Part shown: positions 18,701-26,599 of the stretch, one piece after another
How positions within the stretch are numbered: position 1 is the first letter of the stretch
How the letters are laid out: every line of letters begins with the position of its first letter
Assembly: GCA_003184365.1 (NCBI GenBank)
Contig: NKYR01000229.1
Span: 1 to 26,599 of the forward strand
DNA length: 26,599 nucleotides
Direction: 5' to 3'
Source: Evernia prunastri
Taxonomy: Eukaryota; Ascomycota; Lecanoromycetes; Lecanorales; Parmeliaceae
Program-made: the position numbers and the translations under genes
The notes under the pieces: model-generated
Seen by the model: the letters and a program-made list of their open reading frames with translations, nothing else
Databases searched by the model: none
Told to the model about the DNA's origin: nothing

Positions 18701-20551
18701 TTTAGGGAATTCTCTGCATCAAATACTGACAATACTCCCCTAGGTATAGAATCACCTTATGACGTTGATGAGGCATCAACAGACCCCTCTATGCCACTTG
18801 CCCCTGTATCAGCTACCACACGACGTCCAACACGGCAGCCTACCCCCGCAACAGCAGCGTCGTCGCGCCCTCGGAGACTGAGGAGGGAATATAACCCGCA
18901 TACTTTCTACAATCGATTCGGTGAGAGAGCGCAAATAGCTACAGCTATCCTTGAACCGCAGACGTATCACGAGGCAATTACAGGGCCGCATGCACGCTGG
19001 TGGAAACTCGCCATTGCCAAACAGCTCCACGATCTCATTGCGGCAGGCACATGGATAATGGTGGACCTTCCCTTGGGCAGAAAGCCAATCACATGCAAAT
19101 GGGTCTTCAAGGTCAAGTACAACCCTGATGGCACTGTCGACAAGTTCAAAGCACGCTTAGTAGCAAGAGGATTCAGTCAGACGGCAAACATCGACTTCCA
19201 TGAGACATTCGCTCCCACCATGAGGTTCGAGTCATTGCGAATGCTGTTCGCTTTCTGCGTCATACACGGTATCCCCATCGAACAAATGGATGTGGATAAC
19301 GCCTACCTCAATGCCTTGCTGAAAGAGATGATATACATGTGGCAGCCACAAGGATTGCCTGAGACGAATGCATCACGTGGTAAGGTACTGCAACTGGTGA
19401 AGGGTCTGTATGGCCTCAAGCAATCAGCCCGACTTTGGAATCAACGATTCGCCGCAGCCATTCGTGCAATGGGATTCCGCCCTACCCAAGCTGACAGCTG
19501 TATATTCGTTCGCGACAACAAGGACGGAATGGCAATCATCGGCCTCTACGTGGACGATATCCTCATTGCCACTAAGAATCCCGCAGCAATGAAAGCCATC
19601 AAGGCGGGAATCCATGGCGCCTTCAAATGCACTGAGGCCGGACCTGTGAATCGCATACTCGGCATACAGTCCCACCGTGATTGGAAGGCGAATGTAGTGA
19701 TCCTCGAGCAGTCACAGTACGCCGAAAAGGTCCTACAGGACTACGATATGGATCAGGCAATTCCCGTGAGTACTCCCATTGATGGATACACCGCTCTCGA
19801 TCCTCCGCAGCCAGACGAAGTACGAGCATGTCAGCAAGACTACCAGAAGCGAATTGGAAGTCTCATGTATCTCATGACATGCACCCGACCCGATTTGGCA
19901 TTCGCCGTCAGCAAACTCAGCCAATTTTGCACCGATCCCACTGTCCGTCACATGAATGCCCTCACACGAGTGCTCAGATATCTTCGCGGAACTACATACT
20001 ATGGCCTCCGCTACCAAGCCACCGGTGACCCGGTAGGATACGCAGACTCAGCATACGGTGACAGCAAAGTGGATAGGAAATCGACGTACGGGTTCGCCCT
20101 CCTATGTGGACAAGCAGCTTGCATATGGTACAGTCATAAGCAAAGAGATGTGGCAACATCTACCACTGAGGCCGAGTACGTCTCCCTAACTGAGGCCGGG
20201 AAGTCAATCGTGTGGGCCACCAAATGGATGAAAGGACTACGATTCATGCCTGTTAATGGTGATCCTGTTACATTGTTCGGTGACAACAAAGGAAGCAATG
20301 CTCTGACAGTGAATCCCGAGCACCATGCACGAACAAAGCATATCGACATCAAATACCACTACATCAGACAGTTGGTAGACGACAAAGAAGTCGATATTCA
20401 GTACATTCCCACCGCCGCAATGGCAGCCGATATACTCACAAAGCCTCTCACCACGAAGGTGTTCGAGGAAGGAAGACGCCTACTAGGAATGTACGATTGC
20501 TCCCACAAATACAGGAAATCGCCACCACCGTCAGAGAAGGTCAGGAGATAA
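15731..20551 (+). CDS. gag-pol: Copia Gag-Pol polyprotein (Gag, protease, integrase, reverse transcriptase, RNase H)
   Basis: One 1606-codon frame without stops or shifts. In order: a charged N terminus; a UBN2-type Gag; a zinc knuckle CHNCGEYGHVKHQC (about 325-338); an aspartic protease with WLIDSGATRHM (Asp444); a pre-integrase HERLGHPG...CNVC zinc-binding region (587 on); an integrase core with the acidic triad near D649, D721 and E755; a long Ser/Thr/Pro linker; a Copia reverse transcriptase (TCKWVFKVK, KARLVARGF, then YVDD at about 1273-1276); and RNase H with D1439, TEAEY and GDNKGS (D1518). The integrase-before-RT order defines Ty1/Copia. Gag and Pol are fused in one frame, so the Gag:Pol ratio must be set after translation or by RNA processing. 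All catalytic motifs are intact. Confidence 0.96.
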   Translation: MSEQRETGMDAHRRNSHGSAGDLQETVEGGEGVSLTGGNNQTAPADRGSTATSKRDPVVKREARSASRGPMKAIREEDDESDHEDDASGPSIDLTKELPASLFAKPATRMPTLKATNYHVWAQAHERLFKSRGMMGWIDGYVPKPETMRAATRWRQVNTWMVMVIVNSVEEVQTTHLTHIKGAKEAWDELKRLHGVSGKGRLMTMFTKFISYQKSADQTVDAMAADLRMKRDQIMDVRPELVLTDEVLALVLVNACRGSEYDMAKYVLGRGDLPTPQQVITELRSVEQDKSAKDAALAARQGRGNRPGITGRTESGGKKDYSTYQCHNCGEYGHVKHQCTNPPKSAGTDTGNQANAEPKGKKDGKGKQAEHAKTAGEGGHVSDESVSGDESPPRDSAWMARSRTGNESGSESPPHYSALMARTRYPVKSQRPDSTADSRRWLIDSGATRHMTPHKDWFVDMKPHHGIVEFGNDDKLPTVGRGTIHVVLSGRTQVMQDVLYVPGMGCNLLSIIALDRKGFETRFRDRSVKIISTTTNQVVARGGVCNGLYQLTESISDKAFVTGEGPSDDASKATKEGKEMDTFRRMHERLGHPGVHRLKDLDLFAEGVEVATAPAHFQCNVCDQSKMSQTINRHPHTKETRPGARFQADFWGPYPIGSIIHGCRWFGSVIDEATDWSSVEPIPDKKGIGKFLLTVILAVDKESTRDRKDLSTAPVVVVRTDNALEYTALKDELKLHGITLETTSTYTHYQIGIAERFNRTIGNIMRTMLSQSGLPMSFWSEACLYGNHLKNRLPHGARGNTSAYEKKHLKKPDLSKERTFGCVCLVYIPKELRESKLHPRGYEGIYLGYLSSSQYRVYDPRKNRLVFPTSVKFYEDRKGVDLLNQLDFPQSYNTLRADVDLLPPRVADGTQDASPSEYNDVSSDDGDADGGTRPEAATSSPSGNAQNEDTGDPQAEGELSRGSPPAATELSGSTPNSAGAALPPANEAGEFREFSASNTDNTPLGIESPYDVDEASTDPSMPLAPVSATTRRPTRQPTPATAASSRPRRLRREYNPHTFYNRFGERAQIATAILEPQTYHEAITGPHARWWKLAIAKQLHDLIAAGTWIMVDLPLGRKPITCKWVFKVKYNPDGTVDKFKARLVARGFSQTANIDFHETFAPTMRFESLRMLFAFCVIHGIPIEQMDVDNAYLNALLKEMIYMWQPQGLPETNASRGKVLQLVKGLYGLKQSARLWNQRFAAAIRAMGFRPTQADSCIFVRDNKDGMAIIGLYVDDILIATKNPAAMKAIKAGIHGAFKCTEAGPVNRILGIQSHRDWKANVVILEQSQYAEKVLQDYDMDQAIPVSTPIDGYTALDPPQPDEVRACQQDYQKRIGSLMYLMTCTRPDLAFAVSKLSQFCTDPTVRHMNALTRVLRYLRGTTYYGLRYQATGDPVGYADSAYGDSKVDRKSTYGFALLCGQAACIWYSHKQRDVATSTTEAEYVSLTEAGKSIVWATKWMKGLRFMPVNGDPVTLFGDNKGSNALTVNPEHHARTKHIDIKYHYIRQLVDDKEVDIQYIPTAAMAADILTKPLTTKVFEEGRRLLGMYDCSHKYRKSPPPSEKVRR

Positions 20552-20638
20552 CCCAAGAAGCACCACTACATCATACATGCCGTTACCGCTATCAGCAACC
20601 ACCGTCTCCATGTTCCCACAAGACAAATGAAGAGGGAG

Positions 20639-20962
20639 TGTTGGAATGCAACCCCCAGCTAGTGTAATTAGCTTGCAGCCAAAATGGAGCTACCTGCTGC
20701 TAGGGAAGAAACCGGAGGTCCAAGCACGGAATGTATGCGCTGGCACGCTATTGGAGGCTTGTGCAAGGGGTAGCCTCTCATGAGGCCTACATAACTGGCC
20801 TACACCCACCTGTGTAGACATTTTCCTTTGTGCATTATTCATGTTATTATTCGAGCCTGATCCTTCCGAATTAGGTATAGCGCCGAGGATTAGCCCTAGC
20901 CCTAAGCTATCAAATAGAGTGAACAATTGTCTCCTCCCAAATTTGCCTCTCATAAACCAACA
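20639..20962 (+). repeat. 3' LTR of the Copia element
   Basis: 324 bp, identical by eye to the 5' LTR, and followed by the GCGGG target duplication. Confidence 0.96.
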
Positions 20963-21003
20963 GCGGGGCTACTAAGTATTAACAGGAGAATAATAATACC
21001 CCA

Positions 21004-21245
21004 GGCTCGGGGTGCGGGAAATAAACTGCAGAGTGGGCCCGCGAAAGATGGTAGGATATATTTTCGACCAACACTTATAACTCGTCCACAAATGCTTTAA
21101 CTATAAAACTCTTGGTTTACAAGGTACTCTAGTCGACTATATATACAGATTCCTAGCCAAAATAATAAGCGTATACTAAATCGTTGAAGACTTATCCAAG
21201 TTGAGAATTGCGCCACTCTGCAGTTTATTTCCCGCACCCCGAGCC
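21004..21245. repeat. 242-bp segment bounded by a perfect 33-bp inverted repeat
   Basis: 21004-21036 (starting GGCTCGGGGTGCGGG) is the exact reverse complement of 21213-21245, with 176 AT-rich bases between. The right arm begins precisely where the PNP_UDP fragment loses homology (after its GGGA motif). It resembles a MITE, but no convincing target duplication is visible and the PNP gene does not resume on the far side. An inverted duplication formed at a break is an alternative. Confidence 0.75.
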
Positions 21246-21523
21246 CCTCCTCCGATGCCGACCATCAATCCGATCCGGATGGACTCGAAGCTGCGCAGCA
21301 TGTCTTTAGCCACGCTGGCGGCGGACGCGATACCGTACCTCCCTTTCGGAAGGCATGCGATGACAATGTAGTGATCGCCAATGCGACCGAGGGTGTAGGC
21401 GTTGTCATCGTGAGGGGAATCGGTTGACAGTAAAGGGTGCTCCTCGTCCAGCAGTTCGCAGGCTGCCACGAACTCTGTCTGTACCGCACAGATCCATCCC
21501 ACCGTGTAGTCCTGGCGATGCAT
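21176..21523 (-). pseudogene. PNP_UDP (nucleoside phosphorylase-like) NLR N-terminal fragment
   Basis: Minus-strand frame starting MHRQDYTVGWICAVQTE, the standard opening of the phosphorylase-superfamily domain found at the N terminus of many fungal NLR proteins. DNAYTLGRIGDHYIVIACLP and GLMVGIGGGA follow. About 94 residues match the family; the remaining 21 come from the adjacent inverted repeat before a stop. The C-terminal two thirds of the domain and any NB-ARC are missing. It is divergent from the second PNP_UDP copy at 23859 (roughly half the residues shared), so the two are not a recent duplication. The start codon and 5' flank look intact, and it is divergently oriented to the CorA-like gene. 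Confidence 0.8.
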
Positions 21524-21930
21524 ACCTTGTCAGGGTTTTTCTCAATATGTTCTCGGGAGGTAGGGCACTGATGATAAGGTGGTGATCGATCGTGCAGCTT
21601 CTCAAGCTTGCAAATCCCTACTGGTCGTCGTTTGGCAGCATGGAGCCTTGATACGGAGAAGGGTGGGATGAGGCGGCCGTCATATTTGATCTTGCAAACC
21701 ACGACATGACCTTTCGAAAGACATAGAAATTTTTGAGTTAAAACCAGGTCATATAATCAGGTTGATGGTATGGAAGACTGTGCCTCACGAAGCTGGCGCG
21801 CCTCGTAGGTCGCCTTGGCGTTTTCACCGGCGCGGTTGAAGGACGCTAGAGGCTCAGCCCTTGCTTCAATACCGCAAGTTCCCTCCATAACCTGCAGAGC
21901 TGACTGCGCGGATTGAGGGAATCATATGTT

Positions 21931-23455
21931 ATGTATTTCGTTGACCTTCTCGAACAAGGTGCGAGATCCGCTATCCCTTCGAGTGCAGACTTTGAGTTCT
22001 TGCAGTGGGAGAAATCTGGCGTTGCAGAAGGGTGGTGAGAGAAGAACTGCTACGGTCCGTCGAAAGGATACGGCATCCACAATGCATGCTGACAAACTGC
22101 GTAGGTATGATGATCATCACAACTGTATCGTGTAAGCCGCATAGCTCTTTGCACATGGCAACAACCCCCCAGTGACCTTAAACAGATTTGCCGCTTCGGA
22201 GGCACTCTTATCATCTGATGCCTTTCGGCAAAATTTATCCAGTCGATATATGATCCCAGATCATCTCTGGACTGATGCTTGCCAACGGTCCAATGGGTTT
22301 TTCGGCTGTCAAGATATATACGATGAAGGACGCAAGCTCGAAGTCCACAGTATTGATATAGCCATCGTCCAATCCACACAGGCTCTGGCTTACAGCAGAC
22401 CTCAGCCACATGGTTTCGATTCTTGGTAAAGCAGGTCGCGACTAGTGGAGGCGTCAACCAGCAGGATTATGAATGGCACGAAATGGGCTTCTTTACGAGG
22501 TGGATATCGCCAGGTGAACAGATTATGTTTTGCTTCGACGTCCCTCCGAATCTACATGATAGTCTCCAAGTGCGCTTTCTATCGCCCTCGACGACGCCCA
22601 AGCTCTTTGACGTTTATTCACTACATGTGGTGGTTATTGATGAGATCATCAAGCTCCTTGATAAATCTGTTTGGTCCCTTCGAGACACTGTCAGAGTGAC
22701 TGAATTGGTAATGCTGCCTAACTACCCCGCTGGAAAACCAAAGGCGGTTAACAATCACTTCCAGAACCGACTGGACGCTGCGCAGCAGGGGCCGAACTTC
22801 CCGTTGCTTCATGACTTTGCACGGCACACGGTCCACTCCTCCGAAACTCTTGACGTTGCGATAGACACTATGGTTGGTATCCTTGGCCAACACGAATGGT
22901 TCTCGGACGTGGGACGGTCATACATTGACGCGGATTCGATTGTCTCGCAATGCATCAGGCAACGTCTCCGCTTTCAAATCCAGATGATGCGAAGCTTGAG
23001 GGCTCGGTCCAAAGCCAATGAAGCAAGATTGCGTAATGAAATAGACTTGGTCCGTGGGAAGGGAGGAGATCCTGCCGGTCAACACTGACTTCAAACAGGC
23101 TTTTAACACGATTGCGCAACAAGATAACAAGGCCATGGTCGGGATCAGTGAAGCCGTACAAAGTGACAGTGCCGCAATGAAGACGATAGCGGTCCTGACC
23201 CTGACGTTTCTGCCGGCAACCTTTGTCTCTGTAGGAAGATTCCAGTCTACCGTGCGCTAGGTCCTCGAGCAGCTGACGACAATGTAGGCAGTCTTCAGTA
23301 TGACATTCTTCAACTTTTCGCCCGGGAGCGAAGCTCAACCCGAGGCTTGGGTGGTCTCTGAGAAGATCTGGATATATTGGGCGATCTCACTTCCATTGAC
23401 GATGATTACGATATTGTCTTGGCTCACATGGCAGAGAAGATCTAGTAGGACCTGA
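21931..23455 (+). CDS. CorA-like two-transmembrane protein
   Basis: Six exons reconstructed: 21931-22034, 22105-22131 (27 nt), 22186-22349, 22406-23049, 23099-23230 and 23288-23455. All phases agree, three introns carry CTGAC branch motifs, and the product is 412 residues. The middle matches a widespread fungal family annotated as CorA-like Mg2+ transporter: DHLWTDACQRSNGFFG, TWFRFLVKQV, FLHD-like LLHDFARHTVHSSETLDVA, then RSLRARSKANEARLRNEIDLAFNTIAQ. The C terminus has SAAMKTIAVLTLTFLPATF leading to helix 1 (about 340-362), a short acidic loop, and helix 2 (about 384-405). True CorA channels have a Gly-Met-Asn motif after helix 1; here the position reads FSMTFFN, so Mg2+ transport is doubtful. 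These proteins may have another role at the membrane. The frame is intact, the only clearly intact non-transposon gene in the right third. Confidence 0.8.
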
Positions 23456-23858
23456 CTCGCCACAGCGAATAGGAGTGCTCGTATTGGCTCGTACGATTGT
23501 AGCATGCTGAATTTGTAATTTGAGTGACAACAATTCTTCACTTGTAACCGACATCGGAGATACCGATGCTAGTTGGGTATTAGCGGACAAGGCCGACCGG
23601 TGGGCCGTGCCGTCAAACAAGGCAGAAACGCGCAACATCAACATTGCGGGCTGTGAGATCCCAAAATGCTGTTTTCATAAAGGAGGTTACAATAGCATTC
23701 ACGTGCGACAGTAACATGAACTCTTCTCAGTCATTCAATTAACAGCGTCGAGGCTCCATCAGAATTAAGTCCCAGAAAGCTTCCGAGATCTACCACCAGC
23801 TACCCAAAGTGACTACCCCAGAAATTGACCTAGTAGCAACCCGGTCCCACGCGCTCAT
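23456..23858. other. Intergenic, nothing recognised
   Basis: Region between the CorA-like gene and the second PNP_UDP copy, presumably carrying a terminator and a promoter. Short antisense frames overlapping the CorA-like exon are shadows. No repeat or RNA gene was seen. Confidence 0.5.
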
Positions 23859-24826
23859 ATGAAGCATGATGATTACACCGTGGGATGGATATGTGCGTTG
23901 CCGACGGAGCTGGCTGCAGCGGTGGCCATGCTGGACGAACGCCATGATCCTCTCCCCCAGGAGTCCCATGACACCAACAACTACGCGCTGGGACGGGTTG
24001 AGGAGCAGAACGTGGCTATCGCGTGTTTACCGTCCGCAGTGACGGGTAATACCTCTGCTACCATCGTGGCGAGTCACATCCGCTCTACCTTTCCCTCAAT
24101 CATATTTGGTCTGATGGTTGGTGTTGGCGGTGGAGCTCCGAGCGTGGAGAACGATATTCGACTAGGTGATGTGGTGATCAGCAAACCCGGCGAAACGTCT
24201 GGTGGAGTGATCCAGTATGACTTTGGGAAAACCGTTCACGAAGGTCGATTCGTGCGGACGGGGTCGCTGAACCGACCGCCGGATGTGCTGCTAGCAGTTT
24301 ACAGGCCAGGCATATGATGGAGGAGGCGGAGCTTTCAAGACATCTGTCACTGATGCTGTCAAAATATCCAAAGCTGCAAAAGACTAGTGCATATCAGGGC
24401 GCACAGCAGGATCGCTTATTTGAGGCAGACTATGATCATCGAGCCGGCCAAGCGACGTGCGCTAGTTGTGAAACCGGTCGGCTGATCACTCGATCTGACC
24501 GTGAAGACGAAATTCCCACAATTCACTATGGGTTAATCGCGTCAGGGAATCAAGTGATGAGGGATGGAGTAACGCGAGAAAGGCTACGCACAGAGCTCAA
24601 CGTGCTATGCTTTGAGATGGAGGCAGCTGGTCTCATGGACAATTTTCCCTGTCTGGTGATCCGAGGGATATGCGATTATGCCGATACACACAAGAACAAG
24701 CGCTGGCAGCCTTATGCAGCGGCGGTGGCGGCGGCGTATGCTAAGGAGCTCCTCTGCATCATCCCAGGAAACCCGGTTGCCCACGGACATGTAGCGACTG
24801 CGATGGCCACCGAACCCTATCACTAA
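23859..24826 (+). pseudogene. PNP_UDP (nucleoside phosphorylase-like) domain of an NLR, frameshifted and lacking NB-ARC
   Basis: Starts MKHDDYTVGWICALPTEL and continues with GLMVGVGGGAPS and IRLGDVVISKPG. The frame is lost at about 24290-24303 and resumes one frame over with LQARHMM. Family landmarks then follow: FEADYDH, CASC, IHYGLIASGNQVMRD, LCFEMEAAGLMDNFPCLVIRG and CDYADTHKNKRWQPYAA. The whole phosphorylase fold is covered across the two frames. A few codons seem to be missing at the break. No intron with matching phases restores it, so I call a frameshift. The frame ends at 24826, where related proteins would continue into NB-ARC. Instead the 140-bp repeat begins 17 bp later, and NB-ARC/TPR sequence lies beyond it in the opposite orientation. 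Confidence 0.85.
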
Positions 24827-24842
24827 CCTCCAATCATGTTGG

Positions 24843-24982
24843 TGCGAATAGATCACCCAAGCTGCCATAGTGCGAGGCCGTTTTCCAACTGGATGGCCTC
24901 AACTGAGGTTCTACTTCTGTCAATTCCGAGAGCTGAGGCCGAGAATCCCAACCCTCGTATTGTACACTTTTGGCGGAAGGTG
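24843..24982 (-). repeat. 140-bp dispersed repeat, copy B (partner at 2628-2767)
   Basis: Reverse-complement match to copy A with three substitutions. It lies exactly between the end of the PNP_UDP pseudogene and the inverted NLR remnant. It is open on the minus strand in the same frame as copy A is in the kinase-KilA-N gene. Confidence 0.85.
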
Positions 24983-25107
24983 GACGAGGGCGTGGTAGCT
25001 TCTGGAACACCGTTCGCCTCAAAACCTGTGTCCGACTATCATTTTTCACAAACTGTCCAACAGCGCACTCCATAGAAAGTCCACGAATCTGGCTTTCAGG
25101 CGGAACT

Positions 25108-26030
25108 TTACCGCTGACTTCGTCCTTGGTGGAAGGGCAGTGAACATAAATAGAGGCATGGCACCCTCTGCTTCTCGCTGTACCTGTTGGCAAGAGCGTG
25201 CATCGAGCCGAGGGTGTCAGGATGTTCCTCCCCCGGGGTTCTCTTGTTGGCTTCCACCACTTGTTCCCTCAGCTGCAGAGCCTCTTGCCGTCGACCCCCC
25301 TCGCTGTATACGAGTGCAAGCCTAGCAGCCATCCTCTGACAATCTTCGCCTATATCGCGGAGATGGAATATCCCATCGTTCCGACAGCCGAGACAAGCAT
25401 CGATATGCGGCAGGAGAGATTTTCGGAATTGGTAGTCTACGGTCTCAAAGGTCCACGGTATTGATAGGGCCACCGTTGAAGTCGTCTGTGTCCAGGTCCT
25501 TTCCTCGTCCAAGGGACTTAACCGATCTCGAGTCCATGTGTGCACGAGCGGGTGGATGGAAATCAAATTATCTTTATTACTATTGATGAGGGAGAATGAT
25601 AGCAGAATCGACACCGCTGCTCGAAGAGGATAGATACCCCATTCCTGACTTGATTAGCGAATTAGTATATCCGATTGATGTGAGAGTATCCATTCCGAAG
25701 GCGGGTCGCTCCGTAAAGCTTTCCATGCTCGGTGAAACATTTTTTCGGAAATTCCATCATGGTGGAGGAAGCTGAAGATTCCGAGTAATTCCATAGTGTC
25801 TCGCCCGGCCTCGCTCGACATCTCCTCAATCATTTTCAGTGAGACCTCCCAAGTCGTGTACACGGTGTATCGATGATCTTCTCCATCTTGCACAGCTTTC
25901 TCATTCAAAAATTCGCGTCGGCGCCGATAGTAAAGAGTGCGGTATTCCTCCATCTCACAACGACCTGGTCGGATCACCGCCCCAGCCTGAACAATCGCTA
26001 GCGCCAAACACGCTAGGCCGCTTGTCTTTG
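25108..26030 (-). pseudogene. NB-ARC/TPR remnant of a fungal NLR with an in-frame stop
   Basis: On the minus strand, from about 26025: GLACLALAIVQAGAVI (end of NB-ARC, GLPLA motif region), YTVYTTWEVSL, and ELLGIFSFLHHDGISEKMF (winged helix). A TAA stop at 25654-25656 follows. The same frame resumes with AVSILLSFSLI, ISIHPLVHTWTRDRL, and a first TPR unit (AARLALVYSEGGRRQEAL...LREQV...HPDTLGSMHALANRYSE). TPR homology ends near 25165; the open frame runs on to 25108 in unrelated sequence. The P-loop half of NB-ARC and all later TPRs are missing. The stop lies in a CGC-TAA context and could come from a CAA codon by one C-to-T change. The piece points toward, not away from, the PNP_UDP copy. Confidence 0.85.
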
Positions 26031-26161
26031 GCTGTTCCCTTGGGTGGGAGCTTTGGAAGGTTAACCACCCCCCTCGTAGTATTGGAGGGAAGAGACGGTA
26101 AACCTTGTCCTCCCAAGTTTCTGCTTTTCAATAATCGTGCTTCAGCTTGTCTAAGTCGAGT

Positions 26162-26599
26162 TCACTTCAAAATACCACGAGTCCACCGAGTGGGAACGGC
26201 AAGCATCGCGTTGGATACGGTGGATGACACGGTGTTCGAGAGCCGCATGGGGATCTGGAACGCATCGTAGTATGCCCTTGGAAGCCTAGCATCCGAGATT
26301 TGCTCGGACGTGAGCTCAACCGGAACTCGATATGACCAGTCGACCCGGTAGTGAAGGTACCATACTCAGCGCCCCATGACGTCTTCGGTCACCTTCATCG
26401 GAACCCTTAGTGGTGTTGCACACCAAGGCATAGCCCTGTGAATGCCTGATACGCGAATGCACGCCATCCAACCTTCCAGCGGCAGAATCCGTGTTACCGG
26501 TAATGCACGACAGCTGGAGCGGGTTGTGCTGGTAAACCAGTTTCCGCACGCCATCATCGCCGCAGATGTGCCTCTTTGCACTAGAGCCTGGGTTCTCTA
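26162..26599 (-). pseudogene. Unrecognised degraded reading frame running off the window edge
   Basis: A minus-strand frame is open from at least 26581 to 26162 except for one TGA at 26366-26368. After that stop it reads VWYLHYRVDWSYRVPVEL and LTSEQISDARLPRAYYDAFQ, which has protein-like composition. I do not recognise the family. The alternative frame at 26316-26549 is also open and has an equal claim in its 5' part. Confidence 0.3.

Larger units (their letters stand above)
15354..20962 (+). mobile_element. Complete Ty1/Copia LTR retrotransposon
   Basis: 5609 bp with 324-bp LTRs (15354-15677 and 20639-20962) that begin TGTTGGAATGC and end AACCAACA. By eye the LTRs are identical. The 5-bp target duplication GCGGG lies at 15349-15353 and 20963-20967. 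A primer-binding site, one uninterrupted gag-pol frame and a polypurine tract (AAGAGGGAG, ending 20638) are all present. Everything needed for autonomous transposition is visible. The LTR ends and purine tract resemble those of the gag-only element at 7448, although the LTR bodies differ. Confidence 0.97.

Noticed and set aside
21265..21702. 145-codon minus-strand frame over the PNP_UDP start
   Set aside because: Overlaps the recognisable PNP_UDP coding sequence in another frame and has no domain.
24836..25075. 79-codon plus-strand frame and the matching minus-strand frame at 2490-2858
   Set aside because: Both arise because the 140-bp repeat is open on both strands. The frames share nothing outside the repeat.
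1..26599. CRISPR arrays, bacterial operons, ribosome binding sites
   Set aside because: Spliceosomal introns and fungal domain families show a eukaryotic genome. The only tandem repeats are the coding minisatellite and pairs of short direct repeats.

Overview
The window looks like an accessory region of a filamentous ascomycete genome. Introns are about 43-130 bp with GT..AG ends and CTGAC/CTAAT-type branch points. The genes carry domains typical of fungal allorecognition and innate-immunity repertoires (HET, patatin-NB-ARC, PNP_UDP/NB-ARC/TPR). Much of the rest is transposon DNA. I see no rRNA, tRNA, CRISPR array or bacterial feature.

Layout, left to right. (1) 1-2785 (+): 3' part of a gene fusing a Ser/Thr kinase domain to three KilA-N/APSES-like modules. 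Its last exon ends in a 140-bp segment that recurs inverted at 24843-24982. (2) About 2768-3674 (-): decayed Helitron Rep fragment, followed by gene-poor DNA with three adjacent hairpins at 4041-4135. (3) 4560-5957 (+): intact intronless HET-domain gene, followed by a possible small membrane protein on the minus strand. (4) 7048-9794: long palindromic foldback DNA element interrupted by a complete 2.1-kb LTR retrotransposon (7448-9525) that encodes only Gag. (5) 10456-13021 (+): patatin-NB-ARC (NLR-type) gene in five exons, truncated before its repeat domain. (6) 13737-14799 (+): four-exon MYND zinc-finger gene. (7) 15354-20962: complete Copia element with identical 324-bp LTRs, a GCGGG target duplication and one open 1606-residue Gag-Pol frame. 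(8) 21004-26599: a PNP_UDP fragment, an intact six-exon CorA-like membrane protein gene (21931-23455), a second PNP_UDP domain broken by a frameshift, and an NB-ARC/TPR remnant in the opposite orientation with an in-frame stop.

The genes do not form an operon or pathway. The common theme is self/non-self recognition and regulated cell death: one HET gene and pieces of at least three or four NLR-like genes with different N-terminal effector domains (patatin, PNP_UDP). Most of these pieces are cut or inverted next to repeats. The two LTR elements are recent (identical LTRs, perfect 5-bp target duplications). Both carry a primer-binding site complementary to the anticodon region of initiator tRNA-Met, so they probably use a half-tRNA primer as Drosophila copia and other hemiviruses do. 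Exon structures were inferred by eye from reading frame, splice phase and motif continuity; no transcript data or database search supports them.
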